A program made the position numbers and the translations under genes. 64,000 nt of DNA. Source: Mytilinidion resinicola (taxonomy: Eukaryota > Ascomycota > Dothideomycetes > Mytilinidiales > Mytilinidiaceae). Below, one piece after another: positions 30,612 through 41,640 of the stretch. The stretch covers positions 1,305,456-1,369,455 of the forward strand of contig NW_022985442.1 in NCBI RefSeq assembly GCF_010093595.1, given 5' to 3'. The notes beneath the pieces were generated by a model, which saw only the letters and a list, made by a program, of their open reading frames with translations, did not search any database and was not told where the DNA came from. The first letter of the stretch is position 1, and each line of letters begins with the position of its first letter.

Positions 30612-33600
30612 CTAAGGCATAATACTCTGCCTCCACCGATCAATCATATCCCGCTGTCTTGCATCCATCGCCGGATCATACGGCTGCTGCATCGCCAGGC
30701 TCATCTGCTGCATCTGCTGCATGCTCATCTGCGGATAGCCGCCAAAGCCCGGCTGTGGGTACCCTGGTGCTTGCATGCCCATACCCATGCCCATCATCTG
30801 CTGGGGCATCAAGCTGGGCTGCGGGAAGTAGCTCGGCTGCGTGAAGTTCATCGACATGCTCGTAGGCAAGCCCATGTTGGCCATCGGGAAGTAGCCGTTC
30901 GGTTGGGCGGGCTGCGGGGAGGCTACGGCGCCACCGACGCCGCCCATGCCGTTGTTGTATATGCCGCCTTTGAAGGGAGTGGGTTTCGCGGCGAGGGATG
31001 GGTCTTGGATGTTTCCGAGGTCGCCGATGAGCGGCTTGTCGAGGCCGTAGCTTGTGCTTCGCTTGTTGGTCTCCAAGAGGTCAGCCTTCTGGCGAGTTCG
31101 CTTGATCTCGCTCTGCTGGAGCAGGCTTCCTGGAGGAAGGCTAGAGATTAGCGCTTCATTTGATACTTTGCGAGCGGAGTGTGGGCCTAAGGGATGTGCC
31201 GAAAGCAGGTCTGCCATGCTGTGGGAGCCTCGGAGAGGTGGACGTGAGAGGGCACCCGCGGCACCATCGGGATTATCGCCTCGTGCGATAGCTTTAGCCC
31301 GGAGTCGAGCACGGCGTTGACCGAGCGTCTCTTCTTCTTCATCCGCCGGCGCGGCGACTGGTTTTTCCTTTTCAACATCGTTGAGACCGCCGAACTGACT
31401 CATCATCTCGTTCGCGAAATCGCCGCTGATGGGACGTGTCTCAACGTTGCCGATAGCGTTGTCGAGTGCCTGACGATCTGCAAGGCGGCGCTTTCGTTCA
31501 GCGAGGGTTTCCTCCTCGCCCTCCTCTTCGACTGGCGGCGTCGCGGCTTGACCAGGAAGTATTGGCATTGACGGGGAGGGCTGAGACATTCCAAGTCGCT
31601 TTACAGGGCTGGGCCCACGTCGAGGGTCACCTCCACGCAATCTGTGCCGTCGTTTGCTCAGAGGTTCGTTGTCTTCCAATTCTCGTTGTGCAATCAGGCC
31701 CAATGGACGATCCCAGTCCGCAGCCATCGGCTTGTCCCGTCCTTTATTGATAAGACCATCTCGTTGGGGGAACAGCATTCCAAGAGGCACCTCGTCATCG
31801 TCGTCTTCCTCGACGGCAGGTCGAGCATCGGGGTCTTCCCAAGCTAGGGTGACCTTAGCGTTATGGCGCTTCTTCTTCTCAAGTTGGGCAACCGCATCGA
31901 GCTCTAGCAGAGTCGAGTGCAGACCGGCAGAGAAGTTTGTGTTGTTCACGTTTCGACTCTTCTGCAGTTGTTTACGCATCTGTAGTTCTGCGAGGAGGGT
32001 TGTTGGAGGACCATGATACTGAGGACCTTGAGGCTCTTCATGCAGCCCTTCTTCTCCTTCCTCCAGGTTCTCAGGGAAGTGCTCACGTTCATCATTGAGA
32101 CGGTCGTCGTTGAGCGAGTGGCGCAGCGGTGTGTGCTCGCCTGCCTCATCCTCATCTTCCTCGTGATGGTGGTATGATTGATCAACATCATTGAGAGGTC
32201 CAGTCGCGACATCGTTGAGAGGTCCAGTCGCGACATCGTTGAGAGGTCCAGTCCCGACACTCATGTGGCTACTGTTTCGAACGGTCAGCCGATTAAGGTC
32301 ATGAGTGCTACTGCGCTTCTGTAATTTATTCAGTCCATCGCCACTTGAGTTGCGTCGAGTGCGTAGAAGGTTCAGAGAACTGCGACTTTTCCTCGCGTCG
32401 GCTTTATCCTGGTTGAGTAGCGATACACCACTATGCCGGTTCTCCTCCTTGCCGTAAACCTCATTACCAACACGGCCAGCAAAGGGGTGGTCCGTGAAAG
32501 CGCCGACTGGAGCATGCGCCGACGCCTCCAGGATGCTGTCAAGGGTCTCCTCGGCGGACTCTCCCTTGACCTCAAACTCCTGAGCCTCAGCAACCTGATC
32601 GAAAAACATGCTTGCTCGAAGCTGGGCAGGAAGGCCAGAGACGCTCTTGCGCGGATTCATCACAGACTTCCGGTTCTGTGCGGCGTCGGCAGAGTCTGAG
32701 GAATTTCGTGCTTCGTCGGGTAACCATATCGCTGATTTCCGAGCGTCTGGTGGTAGAGATTGTAGGAGCTGCGTGCGTCGCTTAGCCTGGACAGAGGCAG
32801 CTGGCAGTTGCGAGAGGCGCTTAGGGAGATTCAACATGCGAGGGACAGGTGCGGGATAGAACACCATTCCATCGGTTGGTGGAGGTTGCCCTAGTTGAGG
32901 AGGAGCAGGCATTGACCTGAGCAGTGACGAGTTCCTGCTACCACTATTTTGTGAATGTCCCCCAAGTTCCTCCGTTACCGGTGAACAGTGTACGCCATCG
33001 AAGTCCTGGAATAGGGTTCGAGCTTGGTGATAGGTGTCGGTGGAGGCTGCTGTGGGCGGCCTGTCGGGCAAGTCGTTTGGGTGGGGAAAGTATCCGCTGT
33101 GGTGTTGACCGTCCGACATAGGGGACTTGTTTGGGTTGTAATCGAAGGCATTTGTTATTTCCTGGGCTATTTGGTCGTAGTGTTGGCCGAAGGAGGACTC
33201 CCGACGGCTTGAGGGCTTCGGCGAGGCCATTCGGGGAACTGCGTTTTGCATGGTGGGCGAGACTGTCTGGCCGTGAAGGTACTCTTGGTCCTCAGGGCGG
33301 ATGACATTCCCCAGGCGGGAGGTGCGGCTGGCTGAGCGCTGTCTCTGCAACGATGGCTGAGACCACGATCCCGAGCGAAAAGAGCCAATGGGGGAGGTGA
33401 TGAAGCCACTAGGTGAATAACCGCCCCATCTGGCAGCACTATTGACGTCAACAATGGAGGTTGTGTAGGAGCTGGTCGAGGCATTGCGGGAGCGAGCGGC
33501 GGGCAGTATCCTGTCGTCGCCGCCAGAGAGGAGCGAAGACTTGCGGCTGTCTGACAGCTTCTGCTCCAGCTGCAGCTTGCGAATCTCCTCGCCGAGCTCC

Positions 33601-33770
33601 GAGCCGGTCGAACTCATGCGCTCGGCGCGCTCCTCCAGGCGCTCGACATTGCCTATGTATGCCCCTTGCAGCGACTGCAGATCCGGAGTGGGATGGCGGA
33701 GGTCCATGGGGCCCTCGTGAGACGCGACTCGCACCATTGGCTGCGGCGAGGTAGAGCGAGGGAGGTCCAT
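30612..33770 (-). CDS. Large disordered protein, unknown function
   Basis: Intact intronless frame of 1052 aa. I do not recognise a catalytic domain. The N-terminus has a short coiled segment (NVERLEERAERMSSTGSELGEEIRKLQLEQKL). Serine-rich stretches with many RKS/RxS sites follow. The likely conserved core includes RMLNLPKRLSQLPAAS, QSLPPDARKSAIWLPDEAR, and an acidic block EVKGESAEETLDSILE ahead of FTDHPFAGRVGNEVYGKEE. The middle has charged coiled runs (LAERKRRLADRQAL, TLGQRRARLRAKAIARG). The C-terminal 110 residues are rich in Met, Gln, Pro and Gly (MQQMQQMSLAMQQ) and look prion-like. Three GPLNDVAT repeats are visible. Composition suggests a cytoplasmic scaffold or regulator (inference). 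It shares a bidirectional promoter with the G-patch gene. Confidence 0.85.
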   Translation of the reverse strand: MDLPRSTSPQPMVRVASHEGPMDLRHPTPDLQSLQGAYIGNVERLEERAERMSSTGSELGEEIRKLQLEQKLSDSRKSSLLSGGDDRILPAARSRNASTSSYTTSIVDVNSAARWGGYSPSGFITSPIGSFRSGSWSQPSLQRQRSASRTSRLGNVIRPEDQEYLHGQTVSPTMQNAVPRMASPKPSSRRESSFGQHYDQIAQEITNAFDYNPNKSPMSDGQHHSGYFPHPNDLPDRPPTAASTDTYHQARTLFQDFDGVHCSPVTEELGGHSQNSGSRNSSLLRSMPAPPQLGQPPPTDGMVFYPAPVPRMLNLPKRLSQLPAASVQAKRRTQLLQSLPPDARKSAIWLPDEARNSSDSADAAQNRKSVMNPRKSVSGLPAQLRASMFFDQVAEAQEFEVKGESAEETLDSILEASAHAPVGAFTDHPFAGRVGNEVYGKEENRHSGVSLLNQDKADARKSRSSLNLLRTRRNSSGDGLNKLQKRSSTHDLNRLTVRNSSHMSVGTGPLNDVATGPLNDVATGPLNDVDQSYHHHEEDEDEAGEHTPLRHSLNDDRLNDEREHFPENLEEGEEGLHEEPQGPQYHGPPTTLLAELQMRKQLQKSRNVNNTNFSAGLHSTLLELDAVAQLEKKKRHNAKVTLAWEDPDARPAVEEDDDDEVPLGMLFPQRDGLINKGRDKPMAADWDRPLGLIAQRELEDNEPLSKRRHRLRGGDPRRGPSPVKRLGMSQPSPSMPILPGQAATPPVEEEGEEETLAERKRRLADRQALDNAIGNVETRPISGDFANEMMSQFGGLNDVEKEKPVAAPADEEEETLGQRRARLRAKAIARGDNPDGAAGALSRPPLRGSHSMADLLSAHPLGPHSARKVSNEALISSLPPGSLLQQSEIKRTRQKADLLETNKRSTSYGLDKPLIGDLGNIQDPSLAAKPTPFKGGIYNNGMGGVGGAVASPQPAQPNGYFPMANMGLPTSMSMNFTQPSYFPQPSLMPQQMMGMGMGMQAPGYPQPGFGGYPQMSMQQMQQMSLAMQQPYDPAMDARQRDMIDRWRQSIMP
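32191..32262 (-). repeat. Three exact-length 24-bp repeats coding TGPLNDVA
   Basis: TTGAGAGGTCCAGTCGCGAC plus ATCG is repeated three times, nearly identically, inside the disordered-protein gene. On the coding strand each unit reads (A/G)TGPLNDV. The near identity suggests recent expansion. Confidence 0.85.
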
Positions 33771-34115
33771 GGCGAAGAGGGCAGTTGTCGAGAGCCCGCG
33801 GTGGTGAAAGGGGTGCGGGAGGCACGCGACAGGGAGGTCAGTCAGTGTTGTTGCAGTGAATTGGGCGGGCGTTGGAGCGCAGAGATAGGGCCGCTCCCCA
33901 AAATAGTTTACGGGGCCCGTTCAGCAGGGGGATCACACCCGAATTCACGCCGCGACCGCCACAATCTGCGCCCAGAATAACCACCCCGGTCGCGGCAACT
34001 ATTGCCAGCCTCAGCTCTGCGAAGTGCTCTCTGCCTACATAGTGCCGCTCTCACTCAATCCATCGAGAACCCTCTCTACCGCCACCTCCCCCCCAATCCA
34101 CTCGACCTCTCCGCC
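33771..34115. promoter_or_regulatory. Shared divergent promoter
   Basis: A 345-bp spacer between the starts of the disordered-protein gene (minus) and the TFIP11-like gene (plus). It is CT-rich on the plus-strand side just before 34116. No TATA box is evident. Confidence 0.5.
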
Positions 34116-36323
34116 ATGGAGCGTCCGGCCTTCAAGCGCAAAGGCGACTTCAGCGATGCCGCCAGTCGCAAGAGCGCGAAGAACGGTGACGGCGACCACG
34201 CCGGCGCAAAGCCCAAGATGTCGTTCGCCGAGAAGATGATGGCCAAGATGGGATACCAGGAGGGCCAGGGCCTCGGAAAAACCGGCGAGGGAATTCTGAA
34301 TCCGATCGAGGTCAAGCTACGGCCCCAAGGCGCCGGTGTGGGCGCCGTCAAGGAAAAGACTGCACAGGCAAAGGCCGAAGCCAAACGGGCTGCCGAGCAA
34401 CGAGGAGAGGAATACGAGGACTCGTCGGAAGAGGAGCGCAAGGCCAGAAAGCGGCGAAAAGAGATCATTAGGTCTGGAAATGCCAGCGGCGCCAGTACGC
34501 CCGGCGGATTCGGGCGAACGAAGACCAAGTACAGGACCGCCGCCGATATTGAAGCTGCCTCCGATGGCTTGCACGTCCCGAATGTTCTCAAATCGTTGAT
34601 CGATGCGACGGGCAAGGAGGCAAGGCTGCTCACATCCACGGCGGGATTGATGACTCCGTTGGGCGGCACATCAGACACCGAAGCTGAAAAACTAGCGAGG
34701 AAGGCCAGAATGGAGCTGGAGGCTTTCGCCGACGCCTGGAATGATGTTACGGAGAAGAAGAAATTCTTGTTCCTCGAAGAAGACCAGCTGCAGCAGGAGA
34801 TCGAGGCACAGCAGGAAGAGATTCGAAAGGTCAAAGGAGTCACAGAAGCAATCGCTGCTTTGGGCCAACTAGATCTAAACAAGGCGAGCACGGCCGATGA
34901 AGCGGCTAACAAGTGGACTGAAGTGGTCTCCCAGCTCGACACTATCCAGTTCGAGTTTCGAAACGAGATTCAAAATTTCGGTCTCTCGGAAGCCGCCGTG
35001 GCTGCAATTCATCCTCTATTTAAGCAAGAAATGCTCGACTGGGACCCATTGGAGAACCCGATGCATCTTGTTCCTCATATTCATCGGCTACGCACAATAC
35101 TTGGAATAACCACCAAGGACACAGTTGCTGTGCTCAACGGCGGCGACACATTCGACATCGGTCGACGCCACAAATCCACCACTGCTTACGAAACCATGAT
35201 CTATACTCTCTGGCTGCCAAAGGTTCGCACCGCAGTGACGAACGAGTGGGATGTCTATAAACCTACGACACTGATCGCGCTTGTCGAGGCCTGGAAAGAC
35301 ATTCTTCCGCCATTTGTTTACCACAACGTTCTAAACCAGCTTATCGTACAAAAGCTTACGACTGCTGTGCACAATTGGAACCCTCGCACATCACTGAAAA
35401 AGAGATCCTCAACACCGCTCCCTCATGTTTGGCTTTTTCCTTGGTTGCAATATCTCTCAGATCATCACACGGATCCTCGGAGCTCCTCCGGCCTTCTTGT
35501 GGACGTTAAGAGGAAGTTCCGACTCTCTTTGGATACCTGGGATCTCTCACGCGGTGTCATGCCAGGCTTGGAGAACTGGCGAGAAGTTCTCCGCGGCGAA
35601 CTTGACAACGCGCTCGTCCGGCATCTCCTGCCACGTCTCGCTCTTCTGCTCACTTCGGACTTCGAAGTCGACCCTTCGGACCAAGACTTGAAGCCTCTTG
35701 AGCGAGTGATAGCATGGAACTCCTTTTTCAAAGCCAGCGTCCTGGCACAGCTGTTCCTTGCTGAGTTCTTCCCCAAGTGGCTTACCGTGTTGCATCAATG
35801 GCTCACGGCTGATCCAAATTACGAAGAAGTTGGGCAATGGTTTACATGGTGGAAAAGCTACTTCCCCGACGAAATAAACTCTACTCGAGCAGTCGCAGAG
35901 ATGTGGGATAAAGGACTTGCGATGATGAACGAAGCACTGGATCTTGGAGACCGTGCTAAGGCCGAATTGGCGCCACCAAGAGCGGGCCCACCTGTGGCTG
36001 GTCCACCTGGAACCCCGAAAGCACCGGGAATTGCGAGAAAAGACCCACGATCGGCGCGTAAAGAAGTGGTGGAAGAGGCTACATTCAAGGACGTCGTCGA
36101 AGCTTGGTGCAGCGAAGAGAACCTGCTTCTCATACCCCTGCGCGAGGCCCACGCGACCACCGGCCTCCCTCTCTTCAGGGTCACAGCGAGCGCGACCGGC
36201 AAGGGTGGGGCGTTGGTATACCTAAAAGGCGACGTCGTCTGGGCGCAGAACAAGAAGGAAAAGAGTGTATGGGAACCGATCGGGCTTGAGGAGGCGTTGG
36301 TGCAGAAGGCGGAAGGGAAATGA
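34116..36323 (+). CDS. G-patch splicing factor, TFIP11/Ntr1 family
   Basis: Intronless, 735 aa from the ATG at 34116 (MERPAFKRKGDF). An upstream in-frame ATG at 34002 would add 38 residues with no family likeness. The G-patch domain is at about residues 35-80 (SFAEKMMAKMGYQEGQGLGK, then GEGILNPIEVKLRP). A charged region (YEDSSEEERKARKRRKE) follows. The GCFC (GC-rich sequence DNA-binding factor-like) domain covers roughly residues 200-600 (for example DWDPLENPMHLVPHIHRLR, WLPKVRTAVTNEWDVYKP, VWLFPWLQYLSDH, WNSFFKASVLAQLFLAEFFP). Known role: tuftelin-interacting protein 11 / Ntr1 binds and activates the Prp43 helicase through its G-patch to disassemble the intron-lariat spliceosome, in the nucleus. 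Length and domain order are normal for the family. Confidence 0.92.
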   Translation: MERPAFKRKGDFSDAASRKSAKNGDGDHAGAKPKMSFAEKMMAKMGYQEGQGLGKTGEGILNPIEVKLRPQGAGVGAVKEKTAQAKAEAKRAAEQRGEEYEDSSEEERKARKRRKEIIRSGNASGASTPGGFGRTKTKYRTAADIEAASDGLHVPNVLKSLIDATGKEARLLTSTAGLMTPLGGTSDTEAEKLARKARMELEAFADAWNDVTEKKKFLFLEEDQLQQEIEAQQEEIRKVKGVTEAIAALGQLDLNKASTADEAANKWTEVVSQLDTIQFEFRNEIQNFGLSEAAVAAIHPLFKQEMLDWDPLENPMHLVPHIHRLRTILGITTKDTVAVLNGGDTFDIGRRHKSTTAYETMIYTLWLPKVRTAVTNEWDVYKPTTLIALVEAWKDILPPFVYHNVLNQLIVQKLTTAVHNWNPRTSLKKRSSTPLPHVWLFPWLQYLSDHHTDPRSSSGLLVDVKRKFRLSLDTWDLSRGVMPGLENWREVLRGELDNALVRHLLPRLALLLTSDFEVDPSDQDLKPLERVIAWNSFFKASVLAQLFLAEFFPKWLTVLHQWLTADPNYEEVGQWFTWWKSYFPDEINSTRAVAEMWDKGLAMMNEALDLGDRAKAELAPPRAGPPVAGPPGTPKAPGIARKDPRSARKEVVEEATFKDVVEAWCSEENLLLIPLREAHATTGLPLFRVTASATGKGGALVYLKGDVVWAQNKKEKSVWEPIGLEEALVQKAEGK

Positions 36324-38261
36324 TAGGCATCGGGCCATCGAACACCGTGCTGAACATAGAGCATTGCACGACGTGGGCGTGCCTATGTATCAGTCGGTGA
36401 TACCTATGAATGGTAAGGTACCCGCAGCCGCACCAGCCTCTCTCCTCCAGAACAGATTATCCACTGGCGTTCTCTGCTAATTTACAATCTTTTTCTATGT
36501 AATATAATTAGGACGGCCGGCGCGAAGGATACCTATCAATTAGTTACCAAGACAAATCCATTCTATGATCTTATTCCGATATCGATGTTTCTTGGTCCGA
36601 CGCCCCCGTTTCCTTCTTTGTCCGCCGCGGTTATGACAATGGTCGCTCGAGTTCAATCCTCCACGACGAATCGTGCACATTCGCAAAATGCCTTCACCGC
36701 GAACGAGTGGCGGCTGCGCTTGAGCCTGTGAGTATATGGTTAACTGGAAGGATGGGATACAGCATCAAAGTATCCTGCCAGGCTCCGTTGAACATCAAAT
36801 GGCAGTCGAACACCGTCTGGGGTGGCCCAGAGAGCTCTTAACCTTGCCAGACTGCCGCTTCATAGGTTTTACGAGCGCATTTATTGACAAGCCCAGAGAG
36901 AGAGAGGGAGAGACTATAGCTTAAAAGCTTTCTAAATGGAATCTCGCACCTTTTCGTGGACTACCACCTCAATATCAAAAAAGCCTTCACAGGTGACGCC
37001 TCAGTTACATGACAACACCCGCAAAATATTCGCTTGATGACGCTGAGGACAGCCGCCTTATCCCGGAATAACGATTCGCTTTCTCACTAGTAAACTATCG
37101 CTAGATTTACGCTATTTATCTGTCAGAATGCAGGATGGGCTGGCATATGTATAGGTAGGGCTTTCTTGTCCATGGTCATCGATTTGCTGTCGCTGCCGCA
37201 TCCCTTGTTTCGAAAAGCTCAAGTCGAGCGAGTCGACGGCAGCTAAAGCCAGGTCGAGAAAAGCAATCGGGAGAGCCTTTTTTTTTTTTTTTTTTTTTTA
37301 TGGAGAGGGGAGAACAAGCCGATAGATTTGACTAAGTTCCAAAGAGCTAGAGCTTGCACGCGATGATGCGGTGGATTTATCGACGAGGTGAAATTGCTCT
37401 TTGATGAAACGACGGTTCATGTACGACGGTAGAGGTATAAACTTGTTTGTAGGATTCGGAAATCAAACAGCCTGACTTATGTAGACAGAAACAAGTATTT
37501 CTGCGAATCCTGTGCAAGGAATCAGTTCACGAGGCTCGTGATGGTGATGAATACGAATATCTCAGGATGCAGGATCGTGTGAGCGGACTTTGAAATCTGA
37601 AGAACTGGGGGAGATAATGAGAACGAGAAGCTCTGAGGAGGTTTCAAAGGAGTACCAAAACGCACCACATCATTGGAGGCCAACGAGCGAATCACTCGGA
37701 GGCTTGGTCAAAAAAGGGTACATCAAGACGCCCCTAGCACTGCACCTCCCCGCTAAAGCTAGGGGTGGCTGCTTTGCATACATGCATATTCCCTGAACGG
37801 GGTGCTTCGTCCTAGTCGCGCGGAAATGCGCTGTCTTGATTCCCAGCAATAGGAAGGCGTCCCGAGCACGCTTTTGATTCGCAGCCTTGACGACAAGTCT
37901 AAAGAGCCCCTTTTCGACATACATTGGAGGACACGGGTCACTGTGCATGTGAATACTTTTCGTAGGTATTCATTTTCGCGAGCATCCAGCAAAAATGGCG
38001 AAGTTCTTCTGCGCAACCTTCCTCGTATGCTATAGACAAAAATGGAGGTCTCGGCTTTGACGTAGTGGGAGAGAGGTTTCTAGGACGATCTTAGTTATTT
38101 CTATGCAGCAAGTCATTTTGCTTCAGAGATGGGGTAGAAAAACATAACTAAATACCGCTACTGCCTTTTACACATAAAAGATTCGTGCTCTTGCTAGGAA
38201 ATGTTAGAATACCGCCTCCTCTCTCAGCACCATCAAAGGATCTCTGAAAAGATCATTCATC
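36324..38261. other. Gene-poor intergenic region with a poly(T) tract
   Basis: 1.9 kb with no supportable gene. A run of 22 T lies at 37278-37299. The sequence otherwise shows no repeat or domain signal. Frames at 37590 and 37670 are short and unremarkable. Confidence 0.45.
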
Positions 38262-39165
38262 ATGACTACCAAAGCTCTCCTTGTAGCCTCCTGGCTTAGT
38301 ATTGCAACAGTCCCAACCATATACACGAAGCTCCAATCCATAATTCCCGCAATGTCGGGAACTACGAATTTCGCTGCGTAGGCAAGCAGAGGGCGGCGAT
38401 TCAGATGCAGTATCCCGCCTCTAAGACGGTGCTGTACTCTCGAACATCGTCATTAGGCCAAACGACGGCGACGGTCCGTAGTCTTGTTTAGCCCATCACT
38501 CCAAGCCAGTATTGATGTGATTATTAGGTATCCACTACCTCGGGGCCTGCAATCTCAACAACGTATGGTGGGCCGATGTATGCTTGGATGCAGCTACGTT
38601 CAAGCAGACTAAAGGCACGTCGTATGTGGATGGAGGCGGGACGCGGAATGCGGAGGATAAGGTGCTGCAGCACAACGTCGGCGGAACGGTAGCGGTAAAA
38701 AAGTTTACATGAGATTCCTATTTCCTAAGTGTTAGCAGACCATGACGACGAAAATCAAGACAGAGAGAGAAACTGGGCGGATCGAAAGATACCAACGCTG
38801 ATACAAGGTAGGCAGGGAATCGTTGGCAAATGTACAGGGGCTGCGGAAACTGCGACCCTCAGCATGCAAGGAATTCACCTTTGCGAATATCAAGGTCGAT
38901 GGCGCGGATGTTGTTGCGGGCGTGGATGGGAATAGGGCGGTGAGTTTAGGATATTTAGTTATTGCTCCTAGTCTTCTTTGTCAGTCATAGGATTCGCACT
39001 TTTTCGGAAGCAGATACGAATACCATCTCCAACTCTTGCATACTCGACAGCTCGATTTGCTGGTTCTACAAAGGAGTTGACGACGAGTCAGAGCCCAACA
39101 AAACGGCTGGTGCGCCGGATGGAAAGGTGTGCGCTACTAGCGCTATCAGAACAAGTGGGTGCTAG
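38262..39165 (+). pseudogene. PL3 pectate lyase, degraded
   Basis: Opens with ATG at 38262 and a secretion signal-like MTTKALLVASWLSIATVPT. It then breaks with in-frame stops. Family segments recur in order but in different frames: YLGACNLNNVWWADVCLDA (from about 38528), FKQTKGTSYVDGGG and NAEDKVLQHNVGGTVAVKKF (to 38708), RGCGNCDPQHA (about 38840), FTFANIKVDGADV (about 38878), and a C-terminal ADTNTISNSCILDSSICWFY, ESEPNKTAGAPDGKVC, ending in C then TAG at 39163-39165. These match the cysteine-bearing beta-helix of polysaccharide lyase family 3, secreted pectate lyases that cleave polygalacturonate and are common in plant-associated fungi. Multiple frameshifts and stops make it non-functional, though the last 60 codons remain clean. 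Confidence 0.8.
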
Positions 39166-41640
39166 AGACTTGGATCGGCGGAGAGACGGTGAAATGAGCA
39201 GCACTTCATCGACGCCTTGGATCGTCTCAAGGGTGTGAGCAAAGCCAGAAGGCCCTGCTGTACACGCTTGCTCCCTTCACTCGCACTGACCGATCGAGGG
39301 CTGGATATCAAATGACGTGCCCGACTCCGATTATCTCATTATCCAGGAACAGCGCCATGAAATCCGCAATTTCCGACAGGGCGAAAGTTCCCACTTCTCA
39401 GTATCTATCGACTGGTCAATGGGTGTCGGTTCCTGGCCGAAGTCAGACGGCCCCCTCTTCACCGCTAGGAAATTTGACGTGGTATGCAGGGGGAAGTCGT
39501 AGTGGTGTATGGCCAAAGTTGCGGATTCGATGCTATGTGTCGTCTGACTTCCATTGATATCTGAATGTTTGATACCGTAAGGCTTGGGGCTAGCGCTGAT
39601 GACGGCCGGTATCGCGGGCTGTGCCGAGCCGCCCGCAGGGTATCTTCACCGGAGCATGCCCAGCGGCAAAGTGGCGTCTTTATGGAGCTGGGCCGGTGTT
39701 GTCCGCGCCGCAGACTGCGGCATGACATCGTGGCTAGCACAGATGAGGTTGGAATACCTGCACGTATCTCGGCAGGAGCGAGCATGCCATGGGCGGGGTG
39801 ACGGCTCGACCGGGGATGATCTCGACTCTCGCGTACATACTTCATACTTTAAATTTGGCTTTCTGCACACCGATGAATCCGTCCTGTCTTGAAGAATCGG
39901 CTCGCTCGGCTGACGCGACTTTGGCTCCCGATAGCGCTGTTCCTCGAGAGTCGCACAAAAACAACTCACCGCTTAGCAAAACATCAATCTCAAGTCTGGA
40001 GGCATACCCCGGACCCCAGAAGCGCCACGGGAGCGCACGCACTGAATATCAGTAGCCGGGATACCGCTCCTAGGTATTCAGTGCAGCTAGTCTTGGGAGA
40101 AAATACCGACGGAGGGTCTGAGTCCCCCGCCATCCCCATGCGGTTTTCTAGCGTATGCATGATGCAGGGAAACTCAGACCTGGAAAACGCGAGGGCGCAT
40201 CGAAGGATTTGGATGCTTTATCGAATCAAAGCTCTTTGGCCAGATGATGGTCTCTGAGCTTCCATTTTCCGCAATATCGAAAGAGGTGGAGAAGTGCTTC
40301 AAATTTTGAGCAGCTCGAGATGACGCTGCAACCTGCAGGTCATATCTACAGTCTAGTTTCATCTGGCTTTATGTGTTTCGTCGCCCCATTTGGTTTGGTC
40401 TACCTAACCATACATATATGCATTGAGGGACCGGAAAGACCGGATAGAATGCAAGGCAGGACAAGGGTCGATGACTGCCCTGAAGAATGAGTTGTAGGTG
40501 TAGGAAGCCGTACACGACAGGGCTAGCTACAACCGCAGACACGGTTCTGGACCGCTCCTGAGAAACGCACAGATACGAAAGCGGACAGCGCGATGTTGAG
40601 CACGTTTGCCTCTGGTATGGGCCTCGTAAGGACGACACTAGCCGGCGATGCTGGTCCATTCCCTCGGGTGGTGCGGCGAGAGACTGGAATCATCATGCAC
40701 AGAAGAGACGAAACTTTGGTAGTGGTAAATCGTCCGATTCCATGTGACTTAACATGACCGAGTAAATAGCGAGAAGCATCAAATATGCTTTTGACAGAAC
40801 GCAATTGTGGTCCGATTCCTGGCCTCGTGTCTCCCAAAGCTGCCATTGATCATGCAGAAGTTATGAGGCGCAAGCTTTGCTGCTGATCACAGCCATTCAC
40901 AGACTGCCAGAAAGCCAGGTCTTTCCATCAAAATACAGGATTGGCCGGAAGCAGATACTGAGGTCAAGGGGTGGCCGGAAGTTCTAGCGCGACCTAATAA
41001 TCCTTGAAATGCTAACATTGGAGGGCTGTGAGACAAGCGGTGAAGACTCGAAGCAGGACCAGTCTATGAGACATATCCGATGGTGTTCTAAGCTGCCCCT
41101 ATTGATGATGATAGCGTTTAGAGAAGTGGTAGACCAACCTGCCTACCCAGCGCGATGACCTGAGTGCGGGAATAGGAGAATTATGATCGTTGAAGGATCC
41201 GCTACTGCATCATGCAGTTGAGTATTTCTAGAACTCTGCCGACAGTGTTTTCGACAGCCCTTGCCGAGTCGGTAGATGGTAGACCGCTCTTGCATTCGGG
41301 AGATGCGCGAGCGAGTCCACGTCCGGGAAGCCCCACAATGTTAGTGGACAGGGGATCTGGTGTCCCGGCAGGAGTGCCATCACGCGCATACCACCGTTCC
41401 GGCGACCTTATTCCAATAATACACCCAGTAAGCTCGACACTACTCCAACCACAATGGGTATCCACGCTCTTTATCGCAAGCCTCACGACCGCGCTGTCGT
41501 TTCAGCATCGGATGGGCCCACCTGAGGCCTCTGGCCGCCTATGACCATTGGAGTCTGGACACGACTGTGTAACCCACTGACTCGTTGTTCATCTCGATCT
41601 TACGAAACGCGGCCAAAGATGTTTCCGACTGGAGGTGCGA
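39166..41640. other. Gene-poor region with unidentified open frames
   Basis: No supportable gene. Frames at 39317-39502 (PDSDYLIIQEQ start) and 39584-39892 look somewhat protein-like but match nothing I recognise and lack splice support. They may be fossils. Confidence 0.35.

Noticed and set aside
37278..37299. 22-base T run as a retroelement tail
   Set aside because: No coding remnant or target-site duplication seen next to it; simple homopolymer.
40369..40846. Minus-strand frames considered as an integral membrane or rhodopsin-like protein
   Set aside because: No conserved motif could be identified and frames break repeatedly.
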